Shown here: positions 35,260 through 42,456 of the stretch, piece by piece
How the letters are laid out: the number at the start of each line of letters is the position of its first letter
Position numbering within the stretch: the stretch's first letter is position 1
NCBI RefSeq assembly: GCF_020532625.1
Contig: NZ_JAJAUY010000034.1
Location: forward strand, 1-50,317
Length of the DNA: 50,317 nucleotides
Direction: 5' to 3'
Source: Streptomyces antimicrobicus
Lineage (GTDB): Bacteria; Actinomycetota; Actinomycetes; Streptomycetales; Streptomycetaceae
The notes under the pieces: generated by a model
Told to the model about the DNA's origin: nothing
Seen by the model: the letters and a program-made list of their open reading frames with translations, nothing else
Databases searched by the model: none
Program-made: the position numbers and the translations under genes

Positions 35260-36906
35260 TCAGATCTGGATGTCGACGAGGAACGGCCCGGCGTGCGAGA
35301 GCATCCGGCCGACGGCGGCCACCGCCTCCTCGGGCTTCTCCACCCGCGTCCCGGCCACCCCCAGCGACCGCGCCAGCCCGGCGAAGTCGATCTCGGGGCG
35401 GGAGAGGTCGAAGGACCCCGGGAAGTCGTGCTCGGGGATGGAGCGCTCCCGCCAGTACTCGGCGATGTTGTCGTCCAGCAGCCGGTACTTGCGGTTGTTG
35501 CAGACCACGAACTTGGCGTGGACGCCGTGCCGGGCCGCCGTCCACAGCGCCTGGTAGGTGTACATCGAGCCGCCGTCGCCGGAGAAGCCGACGACGAGCC
35601 GGCCGGGGTGGGCGAGCTTGGCCCCGACCGCGCCGGGGAAGCCCACGCCGAGCGAGCCGCCCCGGGTGAGGTGGTAGTCGCCCGGCCGCTCGGCCGGCAG
35701 GTACCGGGTGACCAGCGGGGAGGTGGTCAGCGCCTCGTCGAAGACGATCAGGTCACCCCCGGTCCGCTCCGCCAGCGTCCGCAGGAACACCGCCATCGGC
35801 GACTCGTCCTGCGCCCCGGCCCCGGCCGGCCGCCCGGCGAGCGCCCGCTCCCGGGCGCGCCGGTCCAGCCGGGCCGCCGCGGCGGCCCGCCGCTGCGGGC
35901 TCAGCTCCCGGTCCAGTACGCCGGCCAGGGCGCGCAGCGCCTGCCGGGGGTCGGCGGCCAGGCCCAGGTCGACCGGGTGGTTCTTGGCGATCTCGTAGGC
36001 GTTCAGGTCGATGTGCACGACCTTCGCGTCCGCCCGGAAGGGGCTGGCCAGCTCCGGGAAGACCTCGGGGAAGACGTAGGTGCCCACGATCAGCACCCCG
36101 TCCGCGTCCTGGACCAGTTCCTTGCTGTGCGGGCCGAACATGTGCCCGGTCTGGCCGCGCCGCAGCGGGTGCGAGGCGGCGATGTTGACCTCGCTGGAGT
36201 CGACCTCGTACACGTCGGCGCCGAGCAGTTCGGCGACCGCGGCGAGCTCGTTCTGGGCCCCGGCCAGCGACACCCCGTCGCCGACCAGGATCACCGGCCG
36301 CTCGGCGCCGGCCAGCAACGCGGCGGCCCGGCCCACCGAGGCCGGCGACGGCGCCACGTCGGTCAGGGGGACCGTGGTGGGCAGCACCGGCTCGGAGTTG
36401 AGCTCGTCGAGCACGTCCATGGGCAGGGCGACGAAGACCGGGCCGCGCGGCGGGGTCAGGGCGATCTTCACGGCGCGCCGGATCGTGCGCAGCAGCGAGT
36501 TCGGGTCGGTGACCCGGGTCGCGTACTTGGTGACCGGCCGGGCCATGGCCACCAGGTCGGCGGCCATCTGCGCGTCCATGGCGTCGTAGCGGACCCCGGC
36601 GTCACCGGCGACCACGACGAGCGGCGTGTGGCCGCGCAGCGACTGGTAGAGCATGCCGATGCCGTTGCCCAGACCCACGCCGGAGTGCAGCTGGAGCAGG
36701 GCCGCGCCGCCGGTGGCCCGGGCATAGCCGTCGGCGATGCCCGCGGCCACCGTCTCCTGGAGGGCGAGGACGTAGGTGAAGTCCTCCGCCGCGTCGGCGG
36801 CGTCGAGGAATCCCTGTTCCACCGTGCCCGGATTTCCGAACATCACCGTCAGGCCGTCGGCCTTGAACTGCTCGATCAGCCTTTCCCGGCCGGGAGTGGC
36901 TTCCAT
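35260..36906 (-). CDS. Benzoylformate decarboxylase-like ThDP-dependent enzyme
   Basis: ThDP enzyme of 548 residues with the three-domain PYR, central and PP layout. The cofactor-activating Glu51 sits in LQETVAAGIADGYAR. MFGNPGTVEQ and LQLHSGVGLGNGIG match the benzoylformate decarboxylase active-site segments, with Thr where that enzyme has Ser26 and His where it has His70. The diphosphate site is GFSGDGGSMYTYQALW ending in VVCNNRKYR. It should decarboxylate or ligate 2-keto acids; the substrate is unknown. The ATG at 36906 (GGAGGGGG upstream) is preferred to an ATG five codons earlier. Confidence 0.9.
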   Translation of the reverse strand: MEATPGRERLIEQFKADGLTVMFGNPGTVEQGFLDAADAAEDFTYVLALQETVAAGIADGYARATGGAALLQLHSGVGLGNGIGMLYQSLRGHTPLVVVAGDAGVRYDAMDAQMAADLVAMARPVTKYATRVTDPNSLLRTIRRAVKIALTPPRGPVFVALPMDVLDELNSEPVLPTTVPLTDVAPSPASVGRAAALLAGAERPVILVGDGVSLAGAQNELAAVAELLGADVYEVDSSEVNIAASHPLRRGQTGHMFGPHSKELVQDADGVLIVGTYVFPEVFPELASPFRADAKVVHIDLNAYEIAKNHPVDLGLAADPRQALRALAGVLDRELSPQRRAAAAARLDRRARERALAGRPAGAGAQDESPMAVFLRTLAERTGGDLIVFDEALTTSPLVTRYLPAERPGDYHLTRGGSLGVGFPGAVGAKLAHPGRLVVGFSGDGGSMYTYQALWTAARHGVHAKFVVCNNRKYRLLDDNIAEYWRERSIPEHDFPGSFDLSRPEIDFAGLARSLGVAGTRVEKPEEAVAAVGRMLSHAGPFLVDIQI

Positions 36907-36952
36907 GAATTCCCCCTCCATTCCCCCTCCATTCCCCCGAGAATTCCCCCGC

Positions 36953-37777
36953 TCACCATCCGTACCGGGTGAGCCCGTCCTCCAGCACTTCCACGATCTT
37001 CTGCCCCGTCAGATACGAGTCGGGGGTCGAACGGCCGGTGACGAACGGGAAGTCGACGATCACCGACAGCGGCTTTCCGAAATTGCCGTGGTACTGCCCG
37101 CGCGGACCGGTCGCGTCGCGCAGGATGTACTCCAGCGGGTACGGCGGCGGGCCCATGTTGAAGTCGGTGCCGAGGAATCCGGTGCCGTCCTTGTAGTCGT
37201 ACTCCTTGCAGTGACCGGTGACGTGCTTGCCCCAGATGATGCTGCGGCGGTCGTCCCAGTCCCGGGCGAAGGCCAGGCAGGCGACGCCGTAGCACTCGGC
37301 GGCCACGACCTTGCCGGCCTTCTTGAAGGCCAGGATCAGCGCGTGCACCCGCTCGTTGTTGGCGAGGTCGGCGATGGGGCCGCTGCCGCCGACGATCAGG
37401 ATCGCGTCGTAGCCGGCGATGTCCTGGTCGAGCCGGTCCAGGTCGCGGTGGTACTGCTCCAGCTTGCGCAGGTAGCCCTCGTCGCTCGTGTACGGGCGCT
37501 CGGGCACCCAGGCCTCGATGTCGAGGGGCGAGTCCAGCCGGCTCGACCGCTCGAACTCCCGCCCCAGCCGGGCGTTCTCCTCGGTGGTGACCGAACGCCC
37601 CAGGGGAGGGTCGACGTAGTTCGCGTCGAGGCTCGGCGGCAGTGCGTGCGCGCGCTTTCCGGTCGGGGTCGCGAAGACGACTTCGTATCCCCGCTCGTCG
37701 AACTTCGAGACAGGTCCTATCAGTTCCTCGGACCAGTAACCGTGTTCGGAGACAATGACCAGAATCTTTCTGCTCAC
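36953..37777 (-). CDS. DJ-1/PfpI family protein (copy C), first gene of the operon
   Basis: Protein of 274 residues of the type 1 glutamine amidotransferase fold: KILVIVSEHGYWSEELIGP carries the acidic residue, YDAILIVGGSGPIADL the central strand and VVAAECYGVACLAFA the nucleophile Cys in an E-C-Y-G context. It is longer than copy B and has a C-terminal extension with DFPFVTGRSTPDSYLTGQKI resembling Hsp31/ThiJ-type proteins. The GTG start at 37777 has GGAGGAATCC directly upstream. A TTGACG/CACTGT promoter candidate starts the whole 15-gene unit just before it. Confidence 0.85.
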   Translation of the reverse strand: MSRKILVIVSEHGYWSEELIGPVSKFDERGYEVVFATPTGKRAHALPPSLDANYVDPPLGRSVTTEENARLGREFERSSRLDSPLDIEAWVPERPYTSDEGYLRKLEQYHRDLDRLDQDIAGYDAILIVGGSGPIADLANNERVHALILAFKKAGKVVAAECYGVACLAFARDWDDRRSIIWGKHVTGHCKEYDYKDGTGFLGTDFNMGPPPYPLEYILRDATGPRGQYHGNFGKPLSVIVDFPFVTGRSTPDSYLTGQKIVEVLEDGLTRYGW

Positions 37778-37817
37778 GGATTCCTCCAGGCGCCGCCTGT
37801 TGTCGTTGGCGTGGTCC

Positions 37818-37846
37818 ACAGTGGTGCCGCCGGGAGCCCGCGTCAA
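37818..37846 (-). promoter_or_regulatory. Candidate promoter of the 15-gene operon
   Basis: On the minus strand a TTGACG -35 (37846-37841) and a CACTGT -10 (37823-37818) are separated by exactly 17 bases, giving a start near 37811 and a leader of roughly 35 bases before the GTG at 37777. The -35 matches the housekeeping sigma consensus well; the -10 keeps the key A2 and T6. The first TCACGAAGT half-site lies about 15 bases upstream of the -35, a usual place for an activator. Confidence 0.5.
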
Positions 37847-37858
37847 AGCGCCCGTGTG

Positions 37859-37943
37859 CGACTTCGTGAGGTAGTCGGCCAGGTCGTCGGGGCACCTGAC
37901 GAAGTCGCCGCCGAGTTCAGGAAGTAGCCGCCGGACTTCCTGA
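37859..37943. promoter_or_regulatory. Four-half-site operator candidate (TCA[C/G]GAAGT) between divergent operons
   Basis: Half-sites: ACTTCGTGA (37861-37869), TGACGAAGT (37897-37905, one mismatch), TCAGGAAGT (37917-37925) and ACTTCCTGA (37935-37943). The last two form a perfect 9-bp inverted repeat with 9-bp spacing. The first two form a 14-bp inverted repeat with one mismatch (37859-37872 with 37894-37907). They lie between the promoter candidate of the leftward 15-gene operon and the rightward zinc-finger/oxidoreductase genes, so one regulator could control both. Confidence 0.55.
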
Positions 37944-38026
37944 CGTCGGCCGAATCGGTGAACCGTCCCGGGGGTGCCCGCCCTATGGTCGGGCGGAATC
38001 TCGGACACACGGGAAGGGACGCGCGG

Positions 38027-38293
38027 GTGGACAGGATCTGCACACACCTCGATGAGGTGCGCCCGGTGGAGCCGGGCACCGAGGGCTGCGAGGAGTGCCT
38101 CGCCCTCGGCGACAGCTGGGTGCACCTGCGGATGTGCCTGAGCTGCGGGCACGTCGGCTGCTGCGACTCCTCGAAGAACCGGCACGCCACCGGGCACTTC
38201 CACCACACCGAGCACCCGGTCGCCGCCTCCCACGAGCCGGGCGAGACGTGGGCCTGGTGCTACGCCGACAAGATCATGCTGGACGTCGCATGA
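38027..38293 (+). CDS. UBP-type zinc-finger protein
   Basis: Small protein of 88 residues consisting of one UBP-type zinc finger. Ligand candidates are ICTHL near the N-terminus, GCEECLALG, RMCLSCGHVGCCDSS and the His-rich NRHATGHFHHTEHPV. The GxxWxWCY end (GETWAWCYADKIMLD) is typical. In eukaryotes this finger binds the ubiquitin C-terminus; bacteria have no ubiquitin, so its ligand is unknown. The GTG at 38027 has AAGGGA upstream, and the stop overlaps the next gene as ATGA. Bacterial members occur next to thioredoxin-reductase-like genes, as here, which suggests a partnership. Confidence 0.88.
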   Translation: MDRICTHLDEVRPVEPGTEGCEECLALGDSWVHLRMCLSCGHVGCCDSSKNRHATGHFHHTEHPVAASHEPGETWAWCYADKIMLDVA

Positions 38294-40047
38294 GCGCGGC
38301 ACCGGACACCGGCCGGGTGGAGACCCCCTCCCCGGCGCCGCAGAACGCCCCCGCGCAGGCCCCCGCCACCGCGACCGCCCACGCGGAGAACCGCAAGCCC
38401 GTCATCCTGGCCGTGGACGACGACCCGCAGGTGCTCCGGGCCGTCCGCCGCGACCTGCGCAGCGCCTACGGCGACCGCTACCGCGTGCTGGGCGCCTCGT
38501 CGGCCGCCGACGCGCTGAAGATCCTGGACTCCCTCGACGAGCGCGGCCACGACCCGGCGCTGTTCCTGGTGGACCAGCGGATGCCGGACGTGACGGGCGT
38601 GGAGTTCCTGCTGGAGGCCGTCAGCAGGTTCCCCGACGCCCGCCGGGTGCTGCTGACGGCCTACGCCGAGACGGACGCGGCGATCACCGCGATCAACCGG
38701 GTGCGGCTGGACTACTACCTGCTCAAGCCGTGGGACCCGCCGCACGAGCGGCTCTTCCCGGTCCTGGACGACCTGCTGTCGGACTGGCTGGCCACCTACC
38801 GGCCGGCGTACGACGGCATCATCGTGGCCGGGCACCTGGTCTCCCCCGGCACCCACGCCGTACGGGACTTCTTCACCCGCAACGGCCAGCCGTTCCGCTT
38901 CCTCAACGTCGAGCGCGACCCCGAGGCCCTGACCCTGCTCGCCGACCGGCCCGACGCCACCTTGCCGCTGGTCCGGTTCCCCGACGGCCGGCTGCTGGCC
39001 GCGCCCACCGACGCCGAGCTCGCCGCGGCCCTGGGCCTGGCCACCACCGCCTCCCGGCCGCACTACGAGTGCGTGATCGTCGGGGCCGGCCCGGCGGGGC
39101 TCGCCGCGGGCGTGTACGCCGCCTCCGAGGGCCTGTCCACCCTGATGCTGGACTCCCGGGCGCCCGGTGGCCAGGCGGGCACGTCGAGCCTGATCGAGAA
39201 CTACCTGGGCTTCCCGTCGGGCCTGTCCGGCGGCGACCTGACCCGGCGCGCCACCATCCAGGCGTCCCGGTTCGGCGCGGAGATCCTGCACCCGGTGGAG
39301 GTGGTCTCGCTCACCCGGGACGACCCGGCGAAGATCCTCACCCTGTCGGACGGCACGGAGATCTCCGCCGAGACCGTCCTGCTGGCCACCGGGGTGGCGT
39401 ACAACAAGCTGCCCGCCGAGGGCGCGGAGCGGTTCGAGGGCGCCGGGCTGTACTACGGCGCGGCCACCACCGAGAGCTCGGCCTGCATCTCGCAGCACGT
39501 GTTCATCGTGGGCGGGGCGAACTCGGCCGGGCAGGCCGCGGTGCACTTCGCCAAGTACGCCGCCCGGGTGACGGTGCTGGTCAGGGCGGCGTCGCTGGAC
39601 GAGAGCATGTCCCGCTACCTGATCGACGAGATCGACCGCACCCCGAACATCGAGGTCAGGGTGCGCACCACGGTGGTGCGCCTGGACGGCGGCGACCACC
39701 TGGAGCGGATCACCCTGCACGACGCCGACACCGGCGAGGACACCGAGGTCCCGGCCCGCTTCATGTTCACCTTCATCGGCGCCCGGCCGCACACGGGGTG
39801 GCTCCAGGGCGTGGTGGAGCGGGACGAGTACGGGTTCGTGCTGACCGGCTCGGACCTGATCTCCAACGGGGGCGAGCTGCCCTCGGAGTGGAGCCTGGAG
39901 CGGGCCCCGTACCCGCTGGAGACCAGCGTGCCGGGCGTGTTCGCGGCCGGTGACGTCCGGGCGCACTCGGTCAAGCGGGTGGCGTCGGGCGTGGGCGAGG
40001 GCGCGATGGCCGTCTCGCTGATCCACCGCTACCGGTCGATGGGCTGA
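38290..40047 (+). CDS. Response regulator-thioredoxin-like-thioredoxin reductase fusion lacking the CxxC
   Basis: Protein of 585 residues. A disordered start (1-35) precedes a receiver domain (about 37-165: Asp43-45, phospho-acceptor Asp95 in LVDQRMP, Lys146 in LLKPW). A cysteine-free thioredoxin/glutaredoxin-like domain follows (about 172-250). The rest is thioredoxin-reductase-like: FAD motif VIVGAGPAGLAAGVYAASEG near 263, NADPH motif IVGGANSAGQAA near 407 and FAAGDVRAHSVKRVASGVGEGA at the end. Where thioredoxin reductase has its CxxC, this protein has TESSAC (394-399) with one Cys. It therefore probably does not reduce disulfides in the standard way. It may be a phosphorylation-controlled NADPH sensor or oxidase. 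Confidence 0.9.
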   Translation: MSAAPDTGRVETPSPAPQNAPAQAPATATAHAENRKPVILAVDDDPQVLRAVRRDLRSAYGDRYRVLGASSAADALKILDSLDERGHDPALFLVDQRMPDVTGVEFLLEAVSRFPDARRVLLTAYAETDAAITAINRVRLDYYLLKPWDPPHERLFPVLDDLLSDWLATYRPAYDGIIVAGHLVSPGTHAVRDFFTRNGQPFRFLNVERDPEALTLLADRPDATLPLVRFPDGRLLAAPTDAELAAALGLATTASRPHYECVIVGAGPAGLAAGVYAASEGLSTLMLDSRAPGGQAGTSSLIENYLGFPSGLSGGDLTRRATIQASRFGAEILHPVEVVSLTRDDPAKILTLSDGTEISAETVLLATGVAYNKLPAEGAERFEGAGLYYGAATTESSACISQHVFIVGGANSAGQAAVHFAKYAARVTVLVRAASLDESMSRYLIDEIDRTPNIEVRVRTTVVRLDGGDHLERITLHDADTGEDTEVPARFMFTFIGARPHTGWLQGVVERDEYGFVLTGSDLISNGGELPSEWSLERAPYPLETSVPGVFAAGDVRAHSVKRVASGVGEGAMAVSLIHRYRSMG

Positions 40048-40119
40048 GGCGTTCCCCCGTCGGCGTAACCGGCCGCGGGACCTTGCGATCACCGGCAGAA
40101 CGGATGCAACGTTGATTAC

Positions 40120-40662
40120 ATGATTACAGCCGAACAGCGTGAGCAGCTGCGGGCCTGGTTCGCCGAGCGCCTGCCGGTGGACGTCTACGAGAGCCTCGTG
40201 GACGTCGTGGTCGACCGCGAGGAGATCACCGTCGTCGGCCGCGTCCCCGCGGCCGAGTCGGTGAAGGAGTTCCGGGAGCGCACCCGGGAGCAGCGCATGG
40301 AGGTGGCGCGCGAGGCCGAGGGCCTCTACCGCCGCAAGGTCGCCTGGGGCGTCGAGACCGACCAGGGCCGGGTCCTGTTCACCCATCTGGCCGTCCCCGT
40401 CATGACCCGGCTGCGCCAGTCCGAGCGCCAGGTCCTCGACACCCTGGTCGCCGGCGGGGTGGCCCGCAGCCGGGCCGACGCCCTCGCCTGGTGCGTCCGC
40501 CTGGTGTCGCAGCACACCGACACCTGGCTGGCCGACCTGCGCGACTCCCTCGACCAGGTCCAGCGGGTCCGCGCCCAGGGCCCGGACGTCACCGCGCAGG
40601 GCCCGGCGGCCGCCCGGGCGGACGCGGAACCCGCCGACTCCCAGGAGTCCGGGGACGAATGA
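40120..40662 (+). CDS. Uncharacterised protein with possible ribbon-helix-helix-like segment
   Basis: Protein of 180 residues that I do not recognise as a named family. Residues about 8-75 are charged, with an alternating strand/helix pattern (VDREEITVVGRVP, then REQRMEVAREAEGLYRRK). Residues about 97-140 (RQSERQVLDTLVAGGVARSRADALAWCVRLV) resemble the helix-helix part of ribbon-helix-helix regulators. The C-terminus is Ala/Asp-rich and probably disordered. No ribosome site is visible before the ATG, and TGATTACATGATTACA spans the start, so leaderless or weak translation is possible. Codon use is normal for the genome, so I consider it real. Confidence 0.7.
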   Translation: MITAEQREQLRAWFAERLPVDVYESLVDVVVDREEITVVGRVPAAESVKEFRERTREQRMEVAREAEGLYRRKVAWGVETDQGRVLFTHLAVPVMTRLRQSERQVLDTLVAGGVARSRADALAWCVRLVSQHTDTWLADLRDSLDQVQRVRAQGPDVTAQGPAAARADAEPADSQESGDE

Positions 40663-40734
40663 CGCATTCGGCTGACGGGCGGCCTCCCGGGCCGCGAAGG
40701 TGACTCCGGAGCACCTGACCGAGGGAGACAGACC

Positions 40735-41064
40735 ATGACCCAGACCGTCGAGTACATCCGCTACCGGATCGCACTGGACGACCAACAGGCCTTCGAGGAC
40801 GCCTACCGTCGCGCCGCGGAGTCACTGGCCGCCTCGCCCCAATGCGTCGACTACGAGCTGACCCGCTGCCAGGAGGAGCGCGAGCGCTACATCCTGCGCA
40901 TCCGCTGGACCTCGATCGAGGACCACCTCCAGGGGTTCCGCAAGGGCGAGCACTTCCCGGCGTTCTTCCAGGCGATCCGGCCGTACGTCTCGGCCATCGA
41001 AGAGATGCAGCACTACCTCCCCACGGACGTCGTCGGCACGGGAAAGGCCGCAGCGGAGCAATGA
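40735..41064 (+). CDS. Antibiotic biosynthesis monooxygenase (ABM)-domain protein
   Basis: Protein of 109 residues with a ferredoxin-like ABM domain: VEYIRYRIALDDQQAFEDAYRRAAESLAA, then VDYELTRCQEERERYILRIRW and FRKGEHFPAFFQAI. GGGAG precedes the ATG by nine bases. The stop overlaps the truncated haemoglobin start as ATGA. A single-polypeptide fusion of truncated haemoglobin and ABM domain is known from Streptomyces avermitilis, so the two products here probably act together. Family members are cofactor-free oxygenases or haem-handling proteins; the substrate is unknown. Confidence 0.88.
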   Translation: MTQTVEYIRYRIALDDQQAFEDAYRRAAESLAASPQCVDYELTRCQEERERYILRIRWTSIEDHLQGFRKGEHFPAFFQAIRPYVSAIEEMQHYLPTDVVGTGKAAAEQ

Positions 41065-41528
41065 GCACCACGCCCACGATCTACGAGTGGATGGGTGGCG
41101 CAGAGGCGATGAAGCGCCTCACCGCCGCCTTCTACGCCCACGCCCTGCAGGACCCGGTCCTCGAACCGGTCTTCCGGGGCATGGACGCCGAGCACCCCCA
41201 GCACGTGGCCGTCTGGCTGTCCGAGGTGTTCGGCGGCCCCGCCGACTACTCGGCCCACCACGGCGGCCACCAGCACATGGCCACCCAGCACCTGGGCCGC
41301 GGCATCACCGAGCAGCAGCGCCGCCGCTGGGTGGACCTGCTGCTCGACACGGCCGACGAGGTGGGCCTGCCCACGGACCCGGAGTTCCGTGCCGTGTTCG
41401 TGTACTACATCGAATGGGGCACCAGGATGGCGTTGATCTACTCGGGGGAGGACCCTCCGCCGGTGGACGCCGCCGAGGTGCCGGTCTGGTCCTGGGGCCG
41501 GACCCCGCCGTGGATCCCCGGGAGCTGA
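41061..41528 (+). CDS. Group II truncated haemoglobin
   Basis: Globin of 155 residues: IYEWMGGAEAMKRLTAAFYAHALQDPVLEPVFRGM is the A to CD region, the proximal His is probably in MATQHLGRGI, and the RRRWVDLLLDTADEVGLP segment gives the Trp at G8 that marks group II. A short tail follows (VPVWSWGRTPPW). It binds oxygen or reacts with NO or peroxide. Translation is coupled to the ABM-domain gene upstream, supporting an oxygen-dependent pair. Confidence 0.92.
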   Translation: MSTTPTIYEWMGGAEAMKRLTAAFYAHALQDPVLEPVFRGMDAEHPQHVAVWLSEVFGGPADYSAHHGGHQHMATQHLGRGITEQQRRRWVDLLLDTADEVGLPTDPEFRAVFVYYIEWGTRMALIYSGEDPPPVDAAEVPVWSWGRTPPWIPGS

Positions 41529-41550
41529 CGCCCAGGAGCCGAGGGCCGGG

Positions 41551-41577
41551 CGCCGGAGCCGCCGGGCGGCGCCGGCG
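41551..41577. terminator. Hairpin between convergent truncated haemoglobin and barstar genes
   Basis: CGCCGGAGCCGCC (41551-41563) pairs with GGCGGCGCCGGCG (41565-41577) with one mismatch; the innermost pairs must open to form a loop. It fills most of the 51-bp gap between two convergent stops, so it can act on both transcripts. Confidence 0.55.
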
Positions 41578-41579
41578 TC

Positions 41580-41957
41580 CTATCCACGGCCGGGCCGGTC
41601 CGCCAGGAGCACCTGGAGTTCCGGCCCGGTCCCCTGCTCCCGCCAGAACTCCTCGGCCTCCCCGAGGATGTCCTCGAAGGTCTCCCAGTCGGCCGGCCGC
41701 GCCCGCGCGTAGCCGCGCCACGAGGTCACCGCGAGCAGCCGGCCGGGCGCGGGGCCCAGCCAGGACAGGTCGACCAGGCAGTCCGCCAGCGCGTCCCAGT
41801 TCCGCCCGAACCACTGCGGCAGCCGCAGGGCCCGGGCGCACCGGTCCATCAGCTCGGCCTTGCTCCGTACGCCGTCCAGGTCCAGCCGTACGGTGGTCCA
41901 CCCGGCCTCCTCGGCGGCGGCCAGCGCCGGGGCGATCGGCTGCGGGTCCAGGGTCAT
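41580..41957 (-). CDS. Barstar-family ribonuclease inhibitor
   Basis: Protein of 125 residues with the barstar fold: VRLDLDGVRSKAELMDRCARAL, then PQWFGRNWDALADCLVDLSW, the conserved W-[FG]-x-N-W-D-A-L core that contacts the nuclease. It should bind and block the RNase encoded immediately upstream, protecting the cytoplasm. Its ATG overlaps the RNase stop as ATGA, so toxin and inhibitor are made together. No signal peptide is present, consistent with intracellular immunity. Confidence 0.93.
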   Translation of the reverse strand: MTLDPQPIAPALAAAEEAGWTTVRLDLDGVRSKAELMDRCARALRLPQWFGRNWDALADCLVDLSWLGPAPGRLLAVTSWRGYARARPADWETFEDILGEAEEFWREQGTGPELQVLLADRPGRG

Positions 41958-42394
41958 CTCACCACCGCCTTGAAGCTCTTGTAGTGGTCGTCGGTGTAGT
42001 AGGACTCCCCGCCCTCACCCGTGACGATCCGGCGCGCCCCGCGGTCGCGCGACCCGGGGGTGGGCACCGTGAACTCGCGGTAGTAGCCGCGTTTCTGACG
42101 GGGCAGCGCCTTCTCGAAGTTCCCGAAGACCGTGCCGTCCTGCCGGTAGGGATAGGGCCCGCCCCGGTCGATGAGCGCGAGGGTGTCCCGCGCCTGCGGC
42201 GGCAGGTCCGCGGCCCGGACCGTCACCATCCCCCTGGCCCAGTCGGGCGCGGTACCGGCCGGCGCCGAGGGCACCACGGCCTGGCGCCCGCCGCCGGCTC
42301 CGCTCCCGCACGCCGCCGTGGCCAGGAACACGGCGCAGAGGAACACGGCCCCCAGCGCCCGCAGCAGAGCGCGCGGCACACTCCGGTAGATCAT
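41954..42394 (-). CDS. Exported guanyl-specific ribonuclease (RNase Sa/barnase family), lipoprotein-like
   Basis: Protein of 146 residues: a signal peptide (about 1-30) ending in a lipobox-like ATAAC, a short linker and an RNase Sa-like domain (about 55-146). Catalytic residues are readable: Glu in YREFTVPTPG, Arg in ARRIVTGEGG and His in YTDDHYKSF. VFGNFEKALP is the substrate-loop region. RNase Sa is freely secreted, so if Cys29 is lipidated this enzyme would stay on the membrane surface. No Shine-Dalgarno is seen; the A/T-richer segment TTTGGCACTATCGG just before the ATG could hold a -10 (CACTAT) for a short or absent leader. Confidence 0.88.
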   Translation of the reverse strand: MIYRSVPRALLRALGAVFLCAVFLATAACGSGAGGGRQAVVPSAPAGTAPDWARGMVTVRAADLPPQARDTLALIDRGGPYPYRQDGTVFGNFEKALPRQKRGYYREFTVPTPGSRDRGARRIVTGEGGESYYTDDHYKSFKAVVR

Positions 42395-42456
42395 GCGCCG
42401 ATAGTGCCAAACCAACCGTTGCGGGGCGAACCGGCGCCCGGCCCCGGTCGCCGGTC

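Noticed and set aside
31669..36906. Polyketide or other classical biosynthetic gene cluster suggested by SnoaL-like proteins
   Set aside because: No ketosynthase, NRPS, terpene synthase or tailoring set is present. The operon is instead tied to GlgX and a partner-switch.
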